DNA from: Chryseobacterium rhizosphaerae
Lineage (GTDB): Bacteria; Bacteroidota; Bacteroidia; Flavobacteriales; Weeksellaceae
Reading direction: 5' to 3'
DNA length: 64,000 nt
NCBI RefSeq assembly: GCF_003385455.1
Contig: NZ_QNUF01000013.1
Span: forward strand, 1-64,000
Part shown: positions 1 to 7,320 of the stretch, one piece after another
How positions within the stretch are numbered: position 1 is the stretch's first letter
Layout of the letters: each line of letters opens with the position of its first letter
Made by a program: the position numbers and the translations under genes
Notes under the pieces: generated by a model
Told to the model about the DNA's origin: nothing
The model's database searches: none
What the model saw: only the letters and a program-made list of their open reading frames with translations

Positions 1-108
1 AATTCCTGATTTTCCCGCTTCAATTTCTTTTACAATTTGAAGCTTTAAACTCAAATTGTAATCTCGCTGTGTACGCTTGACGTACTGGGTTTCTAAATGC
101 TCTTCCAT
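1..108 (-). CDS. IS3-like transposase OrfA, N-terminal fragment cut by window edge
   Basis: Reading the minus strand from the ATG at 108 gives 36 codons beginning MEEHLETQYVKRTQRDYNLS, continuing into LKLQIVKEIEAGKSGI and then leaving the window. This start resembles the helix-turn-helix OrfA proteins of IS3-family elements common in Flavobacteriia, which bind the element ends and are usually followed by a DDE OrfB through a programmed frameshift. The rest of the element lies outside the window, so whether it is intact cannot be told. The family call is from memory of the N-terminal pattern. Confidence 0.6.
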   Translation of the reverse strand, partial: MEEHLETQYVKRTQRDYNLSLKLQIVKEIEAGKSGI

Positions 109-150
109 AACGATGCTTTTTTTGTGTATCGATATTTCAGGACTAGACAC
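1..150 (-). mobile_element. End of an IS3-like insertion sequence (partial)
   Basis: About 40 bp upstream of the transposase start, the minus strand reads TGTCTAGTCCTGA, ending at about position 149-150. It begins with TG and sits where the left terminal inverted repeat of an IS3-type element would be. The other end and any target-site duplication are outside the window. The insertion lies just beyond the ffh terminator, a typical neutral site. Confidence 0.45.
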
Positions 151-160
151 TAAATAAAAT

Positions 161-195
161 AAAAACCTCTCAGAATTTCTTCTGAGAGGTTTTTT
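161..195 (-). terminator. Rho-independent terminator of ffh
   Basis: An inverted repeat (AACCTCTCAGAA / TTCTGAGAGGTT) with a 4-nt loop is flanked by A and T runs. It lies just downstream of the ffh stop codon on the minus strand, and T runs on both sides could make it bidirectional. Confidence 0.85.
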
Positions 196-214
196 ATGCA
201 TATTGTTATTTGAA

Positions 215-1576
215 TTATTTTCCAAGCATGCCACCCATTCCAGGCATATTAGGCATTTTGCTCATCATCTGCATCATTTGCTTTCCTTGAGGCCCTTGCA
301 TCATCTTCATCATTTTACCCATCTGATCGAATTGTTTCATCAGTTGATTCACATCTTCTATCTTTCTTCCTGCACCTTTAGCAATTCTGCTCTTTCTTTG
401 TGTATTAATGATAGAAGGTCTTCTTCTTTCGTCAGGAGTCATAGAGTAGATGATAGCCTCAATATGCTTGAATGCATCATCGCTGATTTCTACATCTTTG
501 ATTGCTTTCCCAACTCCAGGAATCATTCCCATCAAATCCTTCATGTTACCCATCTTCTTGATCTGGTTGATTTGCTTAAGGAAGTCATCGAAACCAAACT
601 CATTTTTAGCAATTTTTTTGTGAAGTTTCTTAGCTTCCTCTTCGTCAAACTGCTCCTGAGCTCTTTCTACTAAGGAAACAACGTCTCCCATTCCCAGAAT
701 TCTGTCTGCCATCCTTTCAGGGTAGAAAAGATCTAAAGCTTCCATTTTTTCTCCTGTAGAAATAAATTTGATTGGCTTCTCTACTACAGAACGGATCGTT
801 AATGCAGCACCCCCTCTTGTATCACCATCTAATTTGGTAAGCACCACTCCGTCAAAATTTAAAGCTTCGTTGAATGCTTTTGCTGTATTTACAGCATCCT
901 GACCTGTCATAGAGTCTACTACGAAAAGTGTTTCCTGTGGCTTGATGAAATAATGTACAGACTTGATCTCGTTCATCATCTGCTCATCAATCGCTAAACG
1001 ACCTGCAGTATCCACAATAACCACATCGTGGTTATTGGCTTTTGCAAAATTGATTGCATTTTCAGCGATCGTAGACGGATTAGTAGAACCTTCTTCAGTA
1101 TAAACAGGAACATTAATCTGCCCTCCTAATACTTTCAGCTGATCAATAGCAGCAGGACGGTAAACGTCACAAGCTACCAATAAAGGTTTTTTATTTCTTT
1201 TTGTCTGTAAATAATTAGCAAGCTTTCCTGAGAATGTAGTCTTACCAGATCCCTGAAGACCGGCAATAAGAATTACAGTAGGTTTTCCTGAAAGATTAAT
1301 TCCTTCCTGAGAACCTCCCATAAGATCTACCAATTCATCATGAACAATTTTGGTCATCAACTGTCCCGGAGTAAGAGAAGTCAGTACATTTTCTCCTAAT
1401 GCCTTATCCTGAACTCTCTTAGTAAGATCTTTTGCTACTTTATAGTTAACGTCAGCATCTACCAATGCTCTACGGATTTCCTTTACGGTCTCCGCTACAT
1501 TGATTTCGGTAATTTTTCCACGTCCGGAAATATTATGTAATGCCTTGTCTAATTTATCCTGTAAACTATTAAACAT
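215..1576 (-). CDS. ffh: Signal recognition particle protein Ffh
   Basis: A 453-residue SRP54-family GTPase of usual bacterial length. With 4.5S RNA it binds signal sequences on ribosomes and docks with FtsY at the membrane. An N domain occupies roughly residues 1-95. The G domain has the P-loop GLQGSGKTT (106-114), DTAGR (189-193) and TKLDGDTRGG (247-256). A methionine-rich M domain runs from about 300, and its tail (MGKMMKMMQGPQGKQMMQMM) forms the signal-sequence groove. It is the only housekeeping gene on the minus strand in the left half. A TAnnTTTG-type -7 box lies 24 nt upstream of the ATG and a terminator follows. Confidence 0.98.
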   Translation of the reverse strand: MFNSLQDKLDKALHNISGRGKITEINVAETVKEIRRALVDADVNYKVAKDLTKRVQDKALGENVLTSLTPGQLMTKIVHDELVDLMGGSQEGINLSGKPTVILIAGLQGSGKTTFSGKLANYLQTKRNKKPLLVACDVYRPAAIDQLKVLGGQINVPVYTEEGSTNPSTIAENAINFAKANNHDVVIVDTAGRLAIDEQMMNEIKSVHYFIKPQETLFVVDSMTGQDAVNTAKAFNEALNFDGVVLTKLDGDTRGGAALTIRSVVEKPIKFISTGEKMEALDLFYPERMADRILGMGDVVSLVERAQEQFDEEEAKKLHKKIAKNEFGFDDFLKQINQIKKMGNMKDLMGMIPGVGKAIKDVEISDDAFKHIEAIIYSMTPDERRRPSIINTQRKSRIAKGAGRKIEDVNQLMKQFDQMGKMMKMMQGPQGKQMMQMMSKMPNMPGMGGMLGK

Positions 1577-1599
1577 ATGTATTGTAAATTATAGGTTTG

Positions 1600-1607
1600 C
1601 AAAAATA
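1600..1607 (-). promoter_or_regulatory. ffh promoter -7 box
   Basis: The minus strand reads TATTTTTG, matching the flavobacterial TAnnTTTG -7 consensus, 24 nt upstream of the ffh ATG. No clear TTG -33 element was found. Confidence 0.55.
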
Positions 1608-1678
1608 AGGAATTTTTAGCATATCTAAAGAGTCTATACACGTAATATTATATATAGAGAAAAAATGATATATATCAA

Positions 1679-1714
1679 ATCGTATTATAATACGATAGAA
1701 AAAGTCTATTTTTG
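1679..1714 (+). promoter_or_regulatory. Promoter with an 18-bp perfect palindrome, upstream of the ATP synthase region
   Basis: A perfect palindrome, ATCGTATTATAATACGAT, occupies 1679-1696. It is followed 10 bp later by a TATTTTTG -7 box at 1707-1714. The palindrome covers the spacer and -33 region, where a dimeric regulator could block or replace the -33 contact. There is no TTG at the expected distance. That it acts as an operator is inference. Confidence 0.45.
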
Positions 1715-1769
1715 TGATCAGCTAAAAAAAAACTTGATATAGTAAGACAAGGTGAAAGTAAATTATAAA

Positions 1770-2141
1770 ATGAAATCTAATCCTAATATTTTAATTGTCG
1801 TCCTGTTCTTTCTGACATTTCTAATTCATTTTTCTCTTTGGAAATTTGTTTTTCATCTGGACGAAATTATTATCGTAAAATTTTACCTTTTCCTGAGTGT
1901 TATGTTTATGATGATGGTAACACTTCTTATTTTAATTAACAGAGTAGCGCCGGAGTTTTTAGGATTATCGGTGATCGGATTGATCCTTTTAAAATTCGGT
2001 TTGATGTACTTAATCAGAAAAAAACTGAACTTTGAAGTCATCCCAGGCTATAAATTTCATTTTATAATCCCATATTTTGTCCTGACAACGCTGCTTACGT
2101 ACTATGCGATCAAGCTAATTAATCATGATAAAAAACAGTAA
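1770..2141 (+). CDS. Small four-helix membrane protein preceding atpB
   Basis: A 123-residue protein with four hydrophobic segments and a lysine-rich end (INHDKKQ). It resembles small membrane proteins often found directly before atpB in flavobacteria, in the position of AtpI/AtpZ-type assembly factors. Similarity to AtpI itself is not evident, so a role in c-ring assembly is only positional inference. The frame also opens at a GTG at 1752, six codons upstream; ATG 1770 is preferred as the standard codon. A promoter lies at 1707-1714, and atpB begins 59 nt after the stop with its own promoter between. Confidence 0.7.
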   Translation: MKSNPNILIVVLFFLTFLIHFSLWKFVFHLDEIIIVKFYLFLSVMFMMMVTLLILINRVAPEFLGLSVIGLILLKFGLMYLIRKKLNFEVIPGYKFHFIIPYFVLTTLLTYYAIKLINHDKKQ

Positions 2142-2150
2142 AATTATTTA

Positions 2151-2179
2151 TTGAAAATAGAAAAAATATCATATTTTTG
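2151..2179 (+). promoter_or_regulatory. Promoter of the atpB-atpG cluster
   Basis: TTG at 2151-2153, an 18-bp spacer and TATTTTTG at 2172-2179 form a near-ideal Bacteroidota promoter. It ends 21 nt before the atpB ATG at 2201. Its last three bases are the TTG of a longer in-frame reading of atpB, so that upstream start would lie inside the promoter and cannot be right. Confidence 0.75.
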
Positions 2180-2200
2180 CACAACGAAAAAAACCTATCA

Positions 2201-3307
2201 ATGTTTAAGAAATTCGCAGTTTTATTCTACAGTATTTTTGTATTAAACTTAGTGTCTGCACAGCACGGTGAGGTTGCTGCTGGGGCAGCTCCTACCCAAG
2301 AGCTTTCAGAAAAAGACAAAGCAAGTAAAGAAAACAAAGAGTTCATCGATCATCACTTATTAGATGCACATGATTTTACATTGATGGTTGATAAAGATGG
2401 TCACCACATTGGTTTTCCTCTTCCGGTTATTTTCTATGACAACGGAATCCACGCTTTTATGAGCAACAGTAAAGAAGGTTTCATGCATGGTGAAACTACT
2501 GAGGTAGACGGTTCTTATTATAAACTGCACCACGAGAAAATTTTCAAAACGGATGCAGCGGGAACTTTAACACTTGGTGAAGATGGTTTCCCTACTAACG
2601 AAAGACCTTTGGATCTTTCTATTACGAAGAGTGTACTTATCCTTTTATTAGTATCAATCTGTATGCTGGTAGTATTTGCAGGAATGGCTAAGTCTTATAA
2701 GAAATCTGTAGTTCCTACCGGAGCAGCAAGATTTTTAGAGCCTTTAATCATCTTTGTAAGAGACGAAGTGGCTATTCCAAATATCGGACACAAGTATAAA
2801 AGATTTATGGGATACTTATTAACTGTATTCTTTTTTATTCTTTTCCTTAACGTTCTAGGATTGATGCCTTTTGGAATCAATGTTACAGGTAATATTACCA
2901 TGACATTCTTCCTGGCTATCCTTACTTATCTGATCACAACATTCTCTGCAAATAAAGATTACTGGAAACATATCTTCTGGATGCCAGGAGTACCGGTGCC
3001 AATGAAATTAATTATGCTTCCTATTGAATTGTTAGGAACTATTACTAAACCATTTGCATTGATGATCCGACTTTTTGCAAACATGACTGCAGGTCACATT
3101 GTAGTAATGAGTTTGATCGGGCTGATCTATGTGTTTAAGAATTTTGCAGCAGGTGTTGCATTCCCATTCTTAACATTAGTGATCTATTTACTAGAAGTAT
3201 TAGTGGCATTCCTACAAGCTTATATCTTTACGATGTTATCCGCTTTATTTATCGGAATGGCTGTACAGGAGCACGAGCATGAGCACGAACACCACGCAGC
3301 TCACTAA
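2201..3307 (+). CDS. atpB: F0F1 ATP synthase subunit a
   Basis: A 368-residue membrane subunit forming the proton half-channels beside the c-ring. Residues 1-20 form a signal peptide (MFKKFAVLFYSIFVLNLVSAQ). About 120 polar, His-rich periplasmic residues follow, an extension typical of Bacteroidota subunit a, then the multi-helix core. The essential arginine is in ALMIRLFANMTAGH (about Arg290). The tail is a His/Glu repeat (HEHEHEHHAAH). The frame is open to a TTG at 2177, but that TTG is the end of the promoter -7 box, so ATG 2201 is chosen. It is first of six genes in order a-c-b-delta-alpha-gamma. Confidence 0.97.
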   Translation: MFKKFAVLFYSIFVLNLVSAQHGEVAAGAAPTQELSEKDKASKENKEFIDHHLLDAHDFTLMVDKDGHHIGFPLPVIFYDNGIHAFMSNSKEGFMHGETTEVDGSYYKLHHEKIFKTDAAGTLTLGEDGFPTNERPLDLSITKSVLILLLVSICMLVVFAGMAKSYKKSVVPTGAARFLEPLIIFVRDEVAIPNIGHKYKRFMGYLLTVFFFILFLNVLGLMPFGINVTGNITMTFFLAILTYLITTFSANKDYWKHIFWMPGVPVPMKLIMLPIELLGTITKPFALMIRLFANMTAGHIVVMSLIGLIYVFKNFAAGVAFPFLTLVIYLLEVLVAFLQAYIFTMLSALFIGMAVQEHEHEHEHHAAH

Positions 3308-3354
3308 TTGAAAATTAAAATTATAGTTAAACAAATTTTTTAAAATTATATATT

Positions 3355-3549
3355 ATGGAAATCCCTAAAATTGTAGGTGCTGGTATCGTAGTACTAGGTG
3401 TAGGTATCGGTCTTGGTAAAATCGGAGCTGCTGCTCTTGAAGCTATCGCTAGACAACCTGAGCAATCTGGAAAAATCCAAACAGCTATGCTTATCGCAGC
3501 TGCCCTTGTAGAAGGTGTTGCGTTTGCTGCTCTATTCGCAGTAAACTAA
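3355..3549 (+). CDS. atpE: F0F1 ATP synthase subunit c
   Basis: A 64-residue hairpin protein whose multimer is the proton-driven rotor. Helix 1 is Gly-rich (GAGIVVLGVGIGLGKIG), the polar loop is RQPE (33-36), and the proton-carrying carboxylate is Glu53 in ALVEGVAFAAL. No sodium-type residue set is evident, so proton coupling is likely. The gene is followed by a strong intercistronic hairpin (3559-3595), which may help keep this message more abundant than its neighbours. Confidence 0.98.
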   Translation: MEIPKIVGAGIVVLGVGIGLGKIGAAALEAIARQPEQSGKIQTAMLIAAALVEGVAFAALFAVN

Positions 3550-3558
3550 TTAAAATCA

Positions 3559-3595
3559 AACCATTATCTGTAACGGTTGGTTACAGGTAATGGTT
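3559..3595 (+). promoter_or_regulatory. Intercistronic hairpin between atpE and atpF
   Basis: AACCATTATCTGTAAC (3559-3574) pairs with GTTACAGGTAATGGTT (3580-3595) around a 5-nt loop, 16 pairs with one U-G. No T run follows, so it is not a typical terminator. It sits directly after the gene whose product is needed in many copies per complex, which fits a 3' mRNA stabiliser or processing site. Function is inferred. Confidence 0.7.
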
Positions 3596-3631
3596 CTTTA
3601 AAAAAGTAATAATTATTTATACATTTATATA

Positions 3632-4129
3632 ATGGAATTAATTCATCAGTTTTCATCAGGATTATTTATTATCCAGTCTGTTATTTTTCTAGCATTATTA
3701 TTTCTGTTAGGTAAATTCGCTTGGAAGCCTATTTTAAAGTCTATCAATGACAGAGAAACTTCTATTGTTGACGCTCTTAATCAAGCTAAATTAGCTAGAA
3801 AAGAAATGGAGACCTTAAAAGAAGACAACGAAAGAATCATTCGTGAAGCTAAGATCGAAAGAGATGCTATCCTTAAAGAAGCTAGAGAAATTAAGGACAG
3901 AATCGTGGGAGAAGCTAAAGATGCTGCAAAATCTGAAGGAGATAAATTAATCGAAGCTGCTAAGCAGACTATCAACGCTGAGAAAAATGCAGCTATGGCA
4001 GATATCAAAACTCAAATTGGTACTTTATCTGTAAACATTGCCGAGTCTATCTTGAAACAAAAATTAGACAACAGCGAAGCTCAAAACGAATTAGTTCAAA
4101 ATTATTTAAACAAATCTAACCTTAACTAA
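3632..4129 (+). CDS. atpF: F0F1 ATP synthase subunit b
   Basis: A 165-residue peripheral stalk subunit. One N-terminal membrane helix (about 10-30, FIIQSVIFLALLFLLGKFAW) is followed by a long charged coiled coil rich in Glu, Lys and Ala (about 40-150). It links subunit a to delta and the alpha3beta3 head as a stator dimer. It starts 82 nt after atpE, across the hairpin, and ends 2 nt before the atpH ATG, consistent with coupled translation. Confidence 0.96.
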   Translation: MELIHQFSSGLFIIQSVIFLALLFLLGKFAWKPILKSINDRETSIVDALNQAKLARKEMETLKEDNERIIREAKIERDAILKEAREIKDRIVGEAKDAAKSEGDKLIEAAKQTINAEKNAAMADIKTQIGTLSVNIAESILKQKLDNSEAQNELVQNYLNKSNLN

Positions 4130-4131
4130 TA

Positions 4132-4671
4132 ATGCTTACATCTAAAGTAGCTAAAAGATACGCACAAGGTTTGCTTGATTTTACAAATGAATCAGGCCAA
4201 ACGGCTACTGTATTTTCTGAAATGAAAGATGTAGTGAAGATTATGATTGAATCTCAGGATTTAAACAAATTCTTCCTTACTCCTTACATTGATGCAAAAA
4301 AGAAAATAGAGGTAGCAGACCAGATTTTTAAAGATTTTTCAGTTTCTTCACTGAACCTGATCAGACTAGTGATCAAGCACGGACGTGAGAATCAACTGAA
4401 AAATATCGCTCAGGAGTTCATCAATAAAGTAGAAGATATCAACGGAGTACAGAGAATCACTCTTACTACAGCGACACAGCTTTCTAAAGAGAACCTTGAT
4501 CAGATTTTAAGATCTACCAACCTGGTAAAAGCAGATTCAAATTTTGATATCAACTTACATGTAAAACCTGAAATTCTTGGGGGATATATTCTAAGAGTAG
4601 GTGACCAGCAGGTAGATGCGTCTGTAAAGACTAAACTGAACCAAGTTAAAAAAGATTTTCAATTAAATTAA
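4132..4671 (+). CDS. atpH: F0F1 ATP synthase subunit delta
   Basis: A 179-residue subunit (OSCP homologue) joining the b stalk to the top of the F1 head. The N-terminal helical domain begins [14 protein letters not shown], and the conserved C-terminal motif is [20 protein letters not shown]. It starts 2 nt after atpF and is followed 16 nt later by atpA, all in one operon. Confidence 0.96.
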   Translation: MLTSKVAKRYAQGLLDFTNESGQTATVFSEMKDVVKIMIESQDLNKFFLTPYIDAKKKIEVADQIFKDFSVSSLNLIRLVIKHGRENQLKNIAQEFINKVEDINGVQRITLTTATQLSKENLDQILRSTNLVKADSNFDINLHVKPEILGGYILRVGDQQVDASVKTKLNQVKKDFQLN

Positions 4672-4687
4672 GAAAAACAACCATACA

Positions 4688-6265
4688 ATGGCAGAAATAA
4701 ATCCGGCAGAAGTATCTGCGATCTTAAAACAGCAATTGGCCAACTTCGATACTCAATCAAATGTTGAGGAAGTAGGTACAGTTTTAACCATCGGTGATGG
4801 TATTGCTCGTGTATACGGGTTAGAAAACGTACAATACGGAGAGTTGGTGAAATTTTCTAGTGATGTAGAAGGTATTGTACTTAACCTTGAAGAAGACAAC
4901 GTAGGTGTTGCTTTACTAGGTGAAAGTAAATTAGTAAAAGAAGGTGATACAGTAAGAAGAACAAACAGAATCTCTTCTATCAAAGTAGGAGAAGGAATGT
5001 TAGGTAGAGTAGTAGATACTCTTGGTAACCCTATCGATGGTAAAGGTCCTATTTCTGGAGAGTTATACGAAATGCCATTAGAAAGAAAAGCTCCTGGAGT
5101 TATCTTCAGACAGCCGGTAACTGAACCTTTACAGTCTGGTATTGTGGCTATCGACTCTATGATCCCTGTAGGAAGAGGACAAAGAGAGCTTATTATTGGT
5201 GACAGACAGACAGGTAAAACTACTGTTGCAATCGATACGATCATCAACCAAAAAGAATTTTTTGAAGCTGGTAATCCAGTATATTGTATATATGTTGCTA
5301 TCGGACAGAAAGCATCTACAGTAGCACAAATTGTTAAAACTCTTGCTGATAAAGGAGCTTTAGCTTATACTGTGGTAGTTGCTGCTAACGCATCAGATCC
5401 AGTTCCTATGCAGGTATATTCTGCAATGGCAGGTGCTGCTATCGGTGAATTCTTCAGAGACACAGGTAGACCGGCATTGATCGTTTATGATGATTTATCT
5501 AAACAAGCTGTTGCTTACCGTGAGCTTTCTCTACTTTTAAGAAGACCACCGGGCCGTGAAGCTTACCCTGGAGACGTTTTCTATCTTCACTCAAGACTAT
5601 TGGAAAGAGCGGCAAAAGTAATTGCTGATGACAACATCGCTAAGCAAATGAACGACTTGCCAGAATCTCTTAGACCAATCGTGAAAGGAGGAGGTTCATT
5701 AACTGCCCTTCCAATCATTGAAACTCAAGCTGGTGACGTTTCTGCATATATCCCTACCAACGTAATCTCTATTACTGACGGACAGATCTTCTTGGAGTCT
5801 GATCTATTCAACTCTGGGGTTCGTCCTGCGATCAACGTAGGTATCTCTGTATCGAGAGTAGGAGGTAATGCTCAGATCAAATCAATGAAAAAAGTTTCTG
5901 GTACATTGAAGTTAGACCAGGCTCAATATAAAGAATTAGAAGCGTTTGCTAAATTCGGTTCTGACCTTGATGCTTCTACTTTAGCAGTTATCTCTAAAGG
6001 AGAAAGAAACGTTGAGATCCTTAAGCAGCCGGTAAATTCTCCACTTCCTGTAGATAGCCAAGTTGCTATGATCTATGCAGGAACTGAGAACTTATTAAGA
6101 AACGTTCCTATTAGAAAAGTAAAAGAATTCCAAATTGAATATATCGAATTCCTAAGATCTAAGCACCCTGATACAATGGCTGCAATTAAGGCTGGAAAAA
6201 TCGATAACGATATTACAAACGTTCTTAAGCAGGCAGCTAACGATTTAGCTTCTAAATATAACTAA
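4688..6265 (+). CDS. atpA: F0F1 ATP synthase subunit alpha
   Basis: A 525-residue F1 subunit that carries the non-catalytic nucleotide sites and arginine finger completing the catalytic sites on beta. The beta-barrel N domain covers roughly 25-95. The Walker A motif GDRQTGKT is at 171-178. The family signature appears as [14 protein letters not shown], with the finger arginine in SVSRVGG. It follows atpH by 16 nt. A repeat-containing 87-nt gap separates it from atpG. The beta gene (atpD) is not in the window. Confidence 0.98.
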   Translation: MAEINPAEVSAILKQQLANFDTQSNVEEVGTVLTIGDGIARVYGLENVQYGELVKFSSDVEGIVLNLEEDNVGVALLGESKLVKEGDTVRRTNRISSIKVGEGMLGRVVDTLGNPIDGKGPISGELYEMPLERKAPGVIFRQPVTEPLQSGIVAIDSMIPVGRGQRELIIGDRQTGKTTVAIDTIINQKEFFEAGNPVYCIYVAIGQKASTVAQIVKTLADKGALAYTVVVAANASDPVPMQVYSAMAGAAIGEFFRDTGRPALIVYDDLSKQAVAYRELSLLLRRPPGREAYPGDVFYLHSRLLERAAKVIADDNIAKQMNDLPESLRPIVKGGGSLTALPIIETQAGDVSAYIPTNVISITDGQIFLESDLFNSGVRPAINVGISVSRVGGNAQIKSMKKVSGTLKLDQAQYKELEAFAKFGSDLDASTLAVISKGERNVEILKQPVNSPLPVDSQVAMIYAGTENLLRNVPIRKVKEFQIEYIEFLRSKHPDTMAAIKAGKIDNDITNVLKQAANDLASKYN

Positions 6266-6267
6266 AA

Positions 6268-6343
6268 TTAGTTGATGGTTGTTGGTTGATAGTTTACAGA
6301 ATTTTCTAAAATTATCAACCGACAACTGACAACCAACAACTAA
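6268..6343 (+). repeat. GTTG-rich inverted repeat between atpA and atpG
   Basis: The left arm (6268-6294) reads TTAGTTGATGGTTGTTGG and continues TTGATAGTT. The right arm (6311-6343) is its imperfect complement, ending CAACCAACAACTAA. Both arms are built of TTGATGG/TTGTTGG heptads, and the outer 7 bp pair perfectly. It could form a long imperfect hairpin inside the ATP synthase mRNA or be a mobile intergenic repeat unit. Confidence 0.65.
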
Positions 6344-6352
6344 CTCAAATTA

Positions 6353-7216
6353 ATGGCAAACTTAAAAGAAATACGAGGCAGAATTACGTCAATTTCATCT
6401 ACGATGCAAATTACCCGTGCTATGAAAATGGTTTCCGCAGCGAAACTTAAAAAAGCTCAGGATGCAATCGTTATGTTAAGACCATATTCTGAAAAATTAC
6501 AGGAACTTATCCAGAATGTAAATTCTAGCTCTGATCCTGACCAGGTTTCTGTATATGCTCAGAAAAGAGAGGTTAAAAGAATACTTTTCATCGCTGTTAC
6601 TTCAAACAGAGGTCTTGCGGGAGCTTTTAATTCTTCTATTGTTAAGGAGCTTAACCTTCAGTTTCAGAACAATTCTCAGTATGAGATTGAAGTTCTTCCT
6701 GTAGGTAAAAAAGCATACGATGCTGTAAGAAGAAACCGTTCAGTATATACTAATGCAAGTTCTGTTTATGATAATCTGAACTTTGATGTGGTTGCTAATG
6801 TTACTGAAGGAGTAATGAGCAGTTTCAGAGAAGGGAAATTTGACGAAGTTTATGTTATTTACAACAAATTCGTTAATGCCGCTACTCAGGAAGTGACTAC
6901 AGAAAAGGTTCTTCCTATCTCAATGCCTGAAAGTACAGAAGGAGAGGTAGAAACAGATTATATCTTTGAACCTAACAGAGCTGAAATTCTTGATAATTTG
7001 ATTCCAAAGTCTATTAAAACTCAGATTTTTAAAGCTATCTTGGATTCAGTAGCCTCAGAACACGGAGCGAGAATGACAGCAATGCACAAAGCTACAGATA
7101 ATGCCGAAGCTTTGAGAAATGATCTTAAGATCTTCTACAACAAAGCAAGACAGGCTGCAATTACAAACGAAATCCTAGAGATCGTTTCAGGAGCAGAAGC
7201 TTTGAAAAATTCATAA
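6353..7216 (+). CDS. atpG: F0F1 ATP synthase subunit gamma
   Basis: A 287-residue central rotor shaft of F1. The N-terminal helix has the conserved pattern MANLKEIRGRITSISSTMQI then TRAMKMVSAAKL. The C-terminal helix carries SEHGARMTAMHKATDNA, which contacts the catalytic head. It is the last gene of this cluster and is followed by a clear terminator at 7239-7267. The epsilon gene, which in many bacteria follows, is absent here. Confidence 0.98.
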   Translation: MANLKEIRGRITSISSTMQITRAMKMVSAAKLKKAQDAIVMLRPYSEKLQELIQNVNSSSDPDQVSVYAQKREVKRILFIAVTSNRGLAGAFNSSIVKELNLQFQNNSQYEIEVLPVGKKAYDAVRRNRSVYTNASSVYDNLNFDVVANVTEGVMSSFREGKFDEVYVIYNKFVNAATQEVTTEKVLPISMPESTEGEVETDYIFEPNRAEILDNLIPKSIKTQIFKAILDSVASEHGARMTAMHKATDNAEALRNDLKIFYNKARQAAITNEILEIVSGAEALKNS

Positions 7217-7238
7217 AGAATTATTTTAACATAATATT

Positions 7239-7267
7239 AAGCATCGATCTTATCGATGCTTTTTTTT
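7239..7267 (+). terminator. Terminator of the ATP synthase cluster
   Basis: AAGCATCGAT pairs with ATCGATGCTT around a 3-nt loop, followed by a run of T. Confidence 0.9.
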
Positions 7268-7292
7268 GTTATTTATATTTTGTATATCTTTG
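7266..7292 (+). promoter_or_regulatory. Promoter of the CNNM/CorC-family gene
   Basis: TATCTTTG (7285-7292) matches TAnnTTTG, with TTG at 7266-7268 and a 16-bp spacer, 28 nt upstream of the ATG at 7321. The -33 overlaps the T run of the preceding terminator. Confidence 0.5.
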
Positions 7293-7320
7293 TAGTCAAT
7301 TAAATTTATACAACTTCTAG

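Noticed and set aside
203..673. 156-codon plus-strand frame opposite ffh
   Set aside because: It is the antisense of the methionine-rich ffh M domain; the LHHLHH-type sequence is a composition artefact.
2177..2200. Longer atpB start at TTG 2177
   Set aside because: The TTG is part of the TATTTTTG promoter box, and ATG 2201 yields a proper signal peptide.
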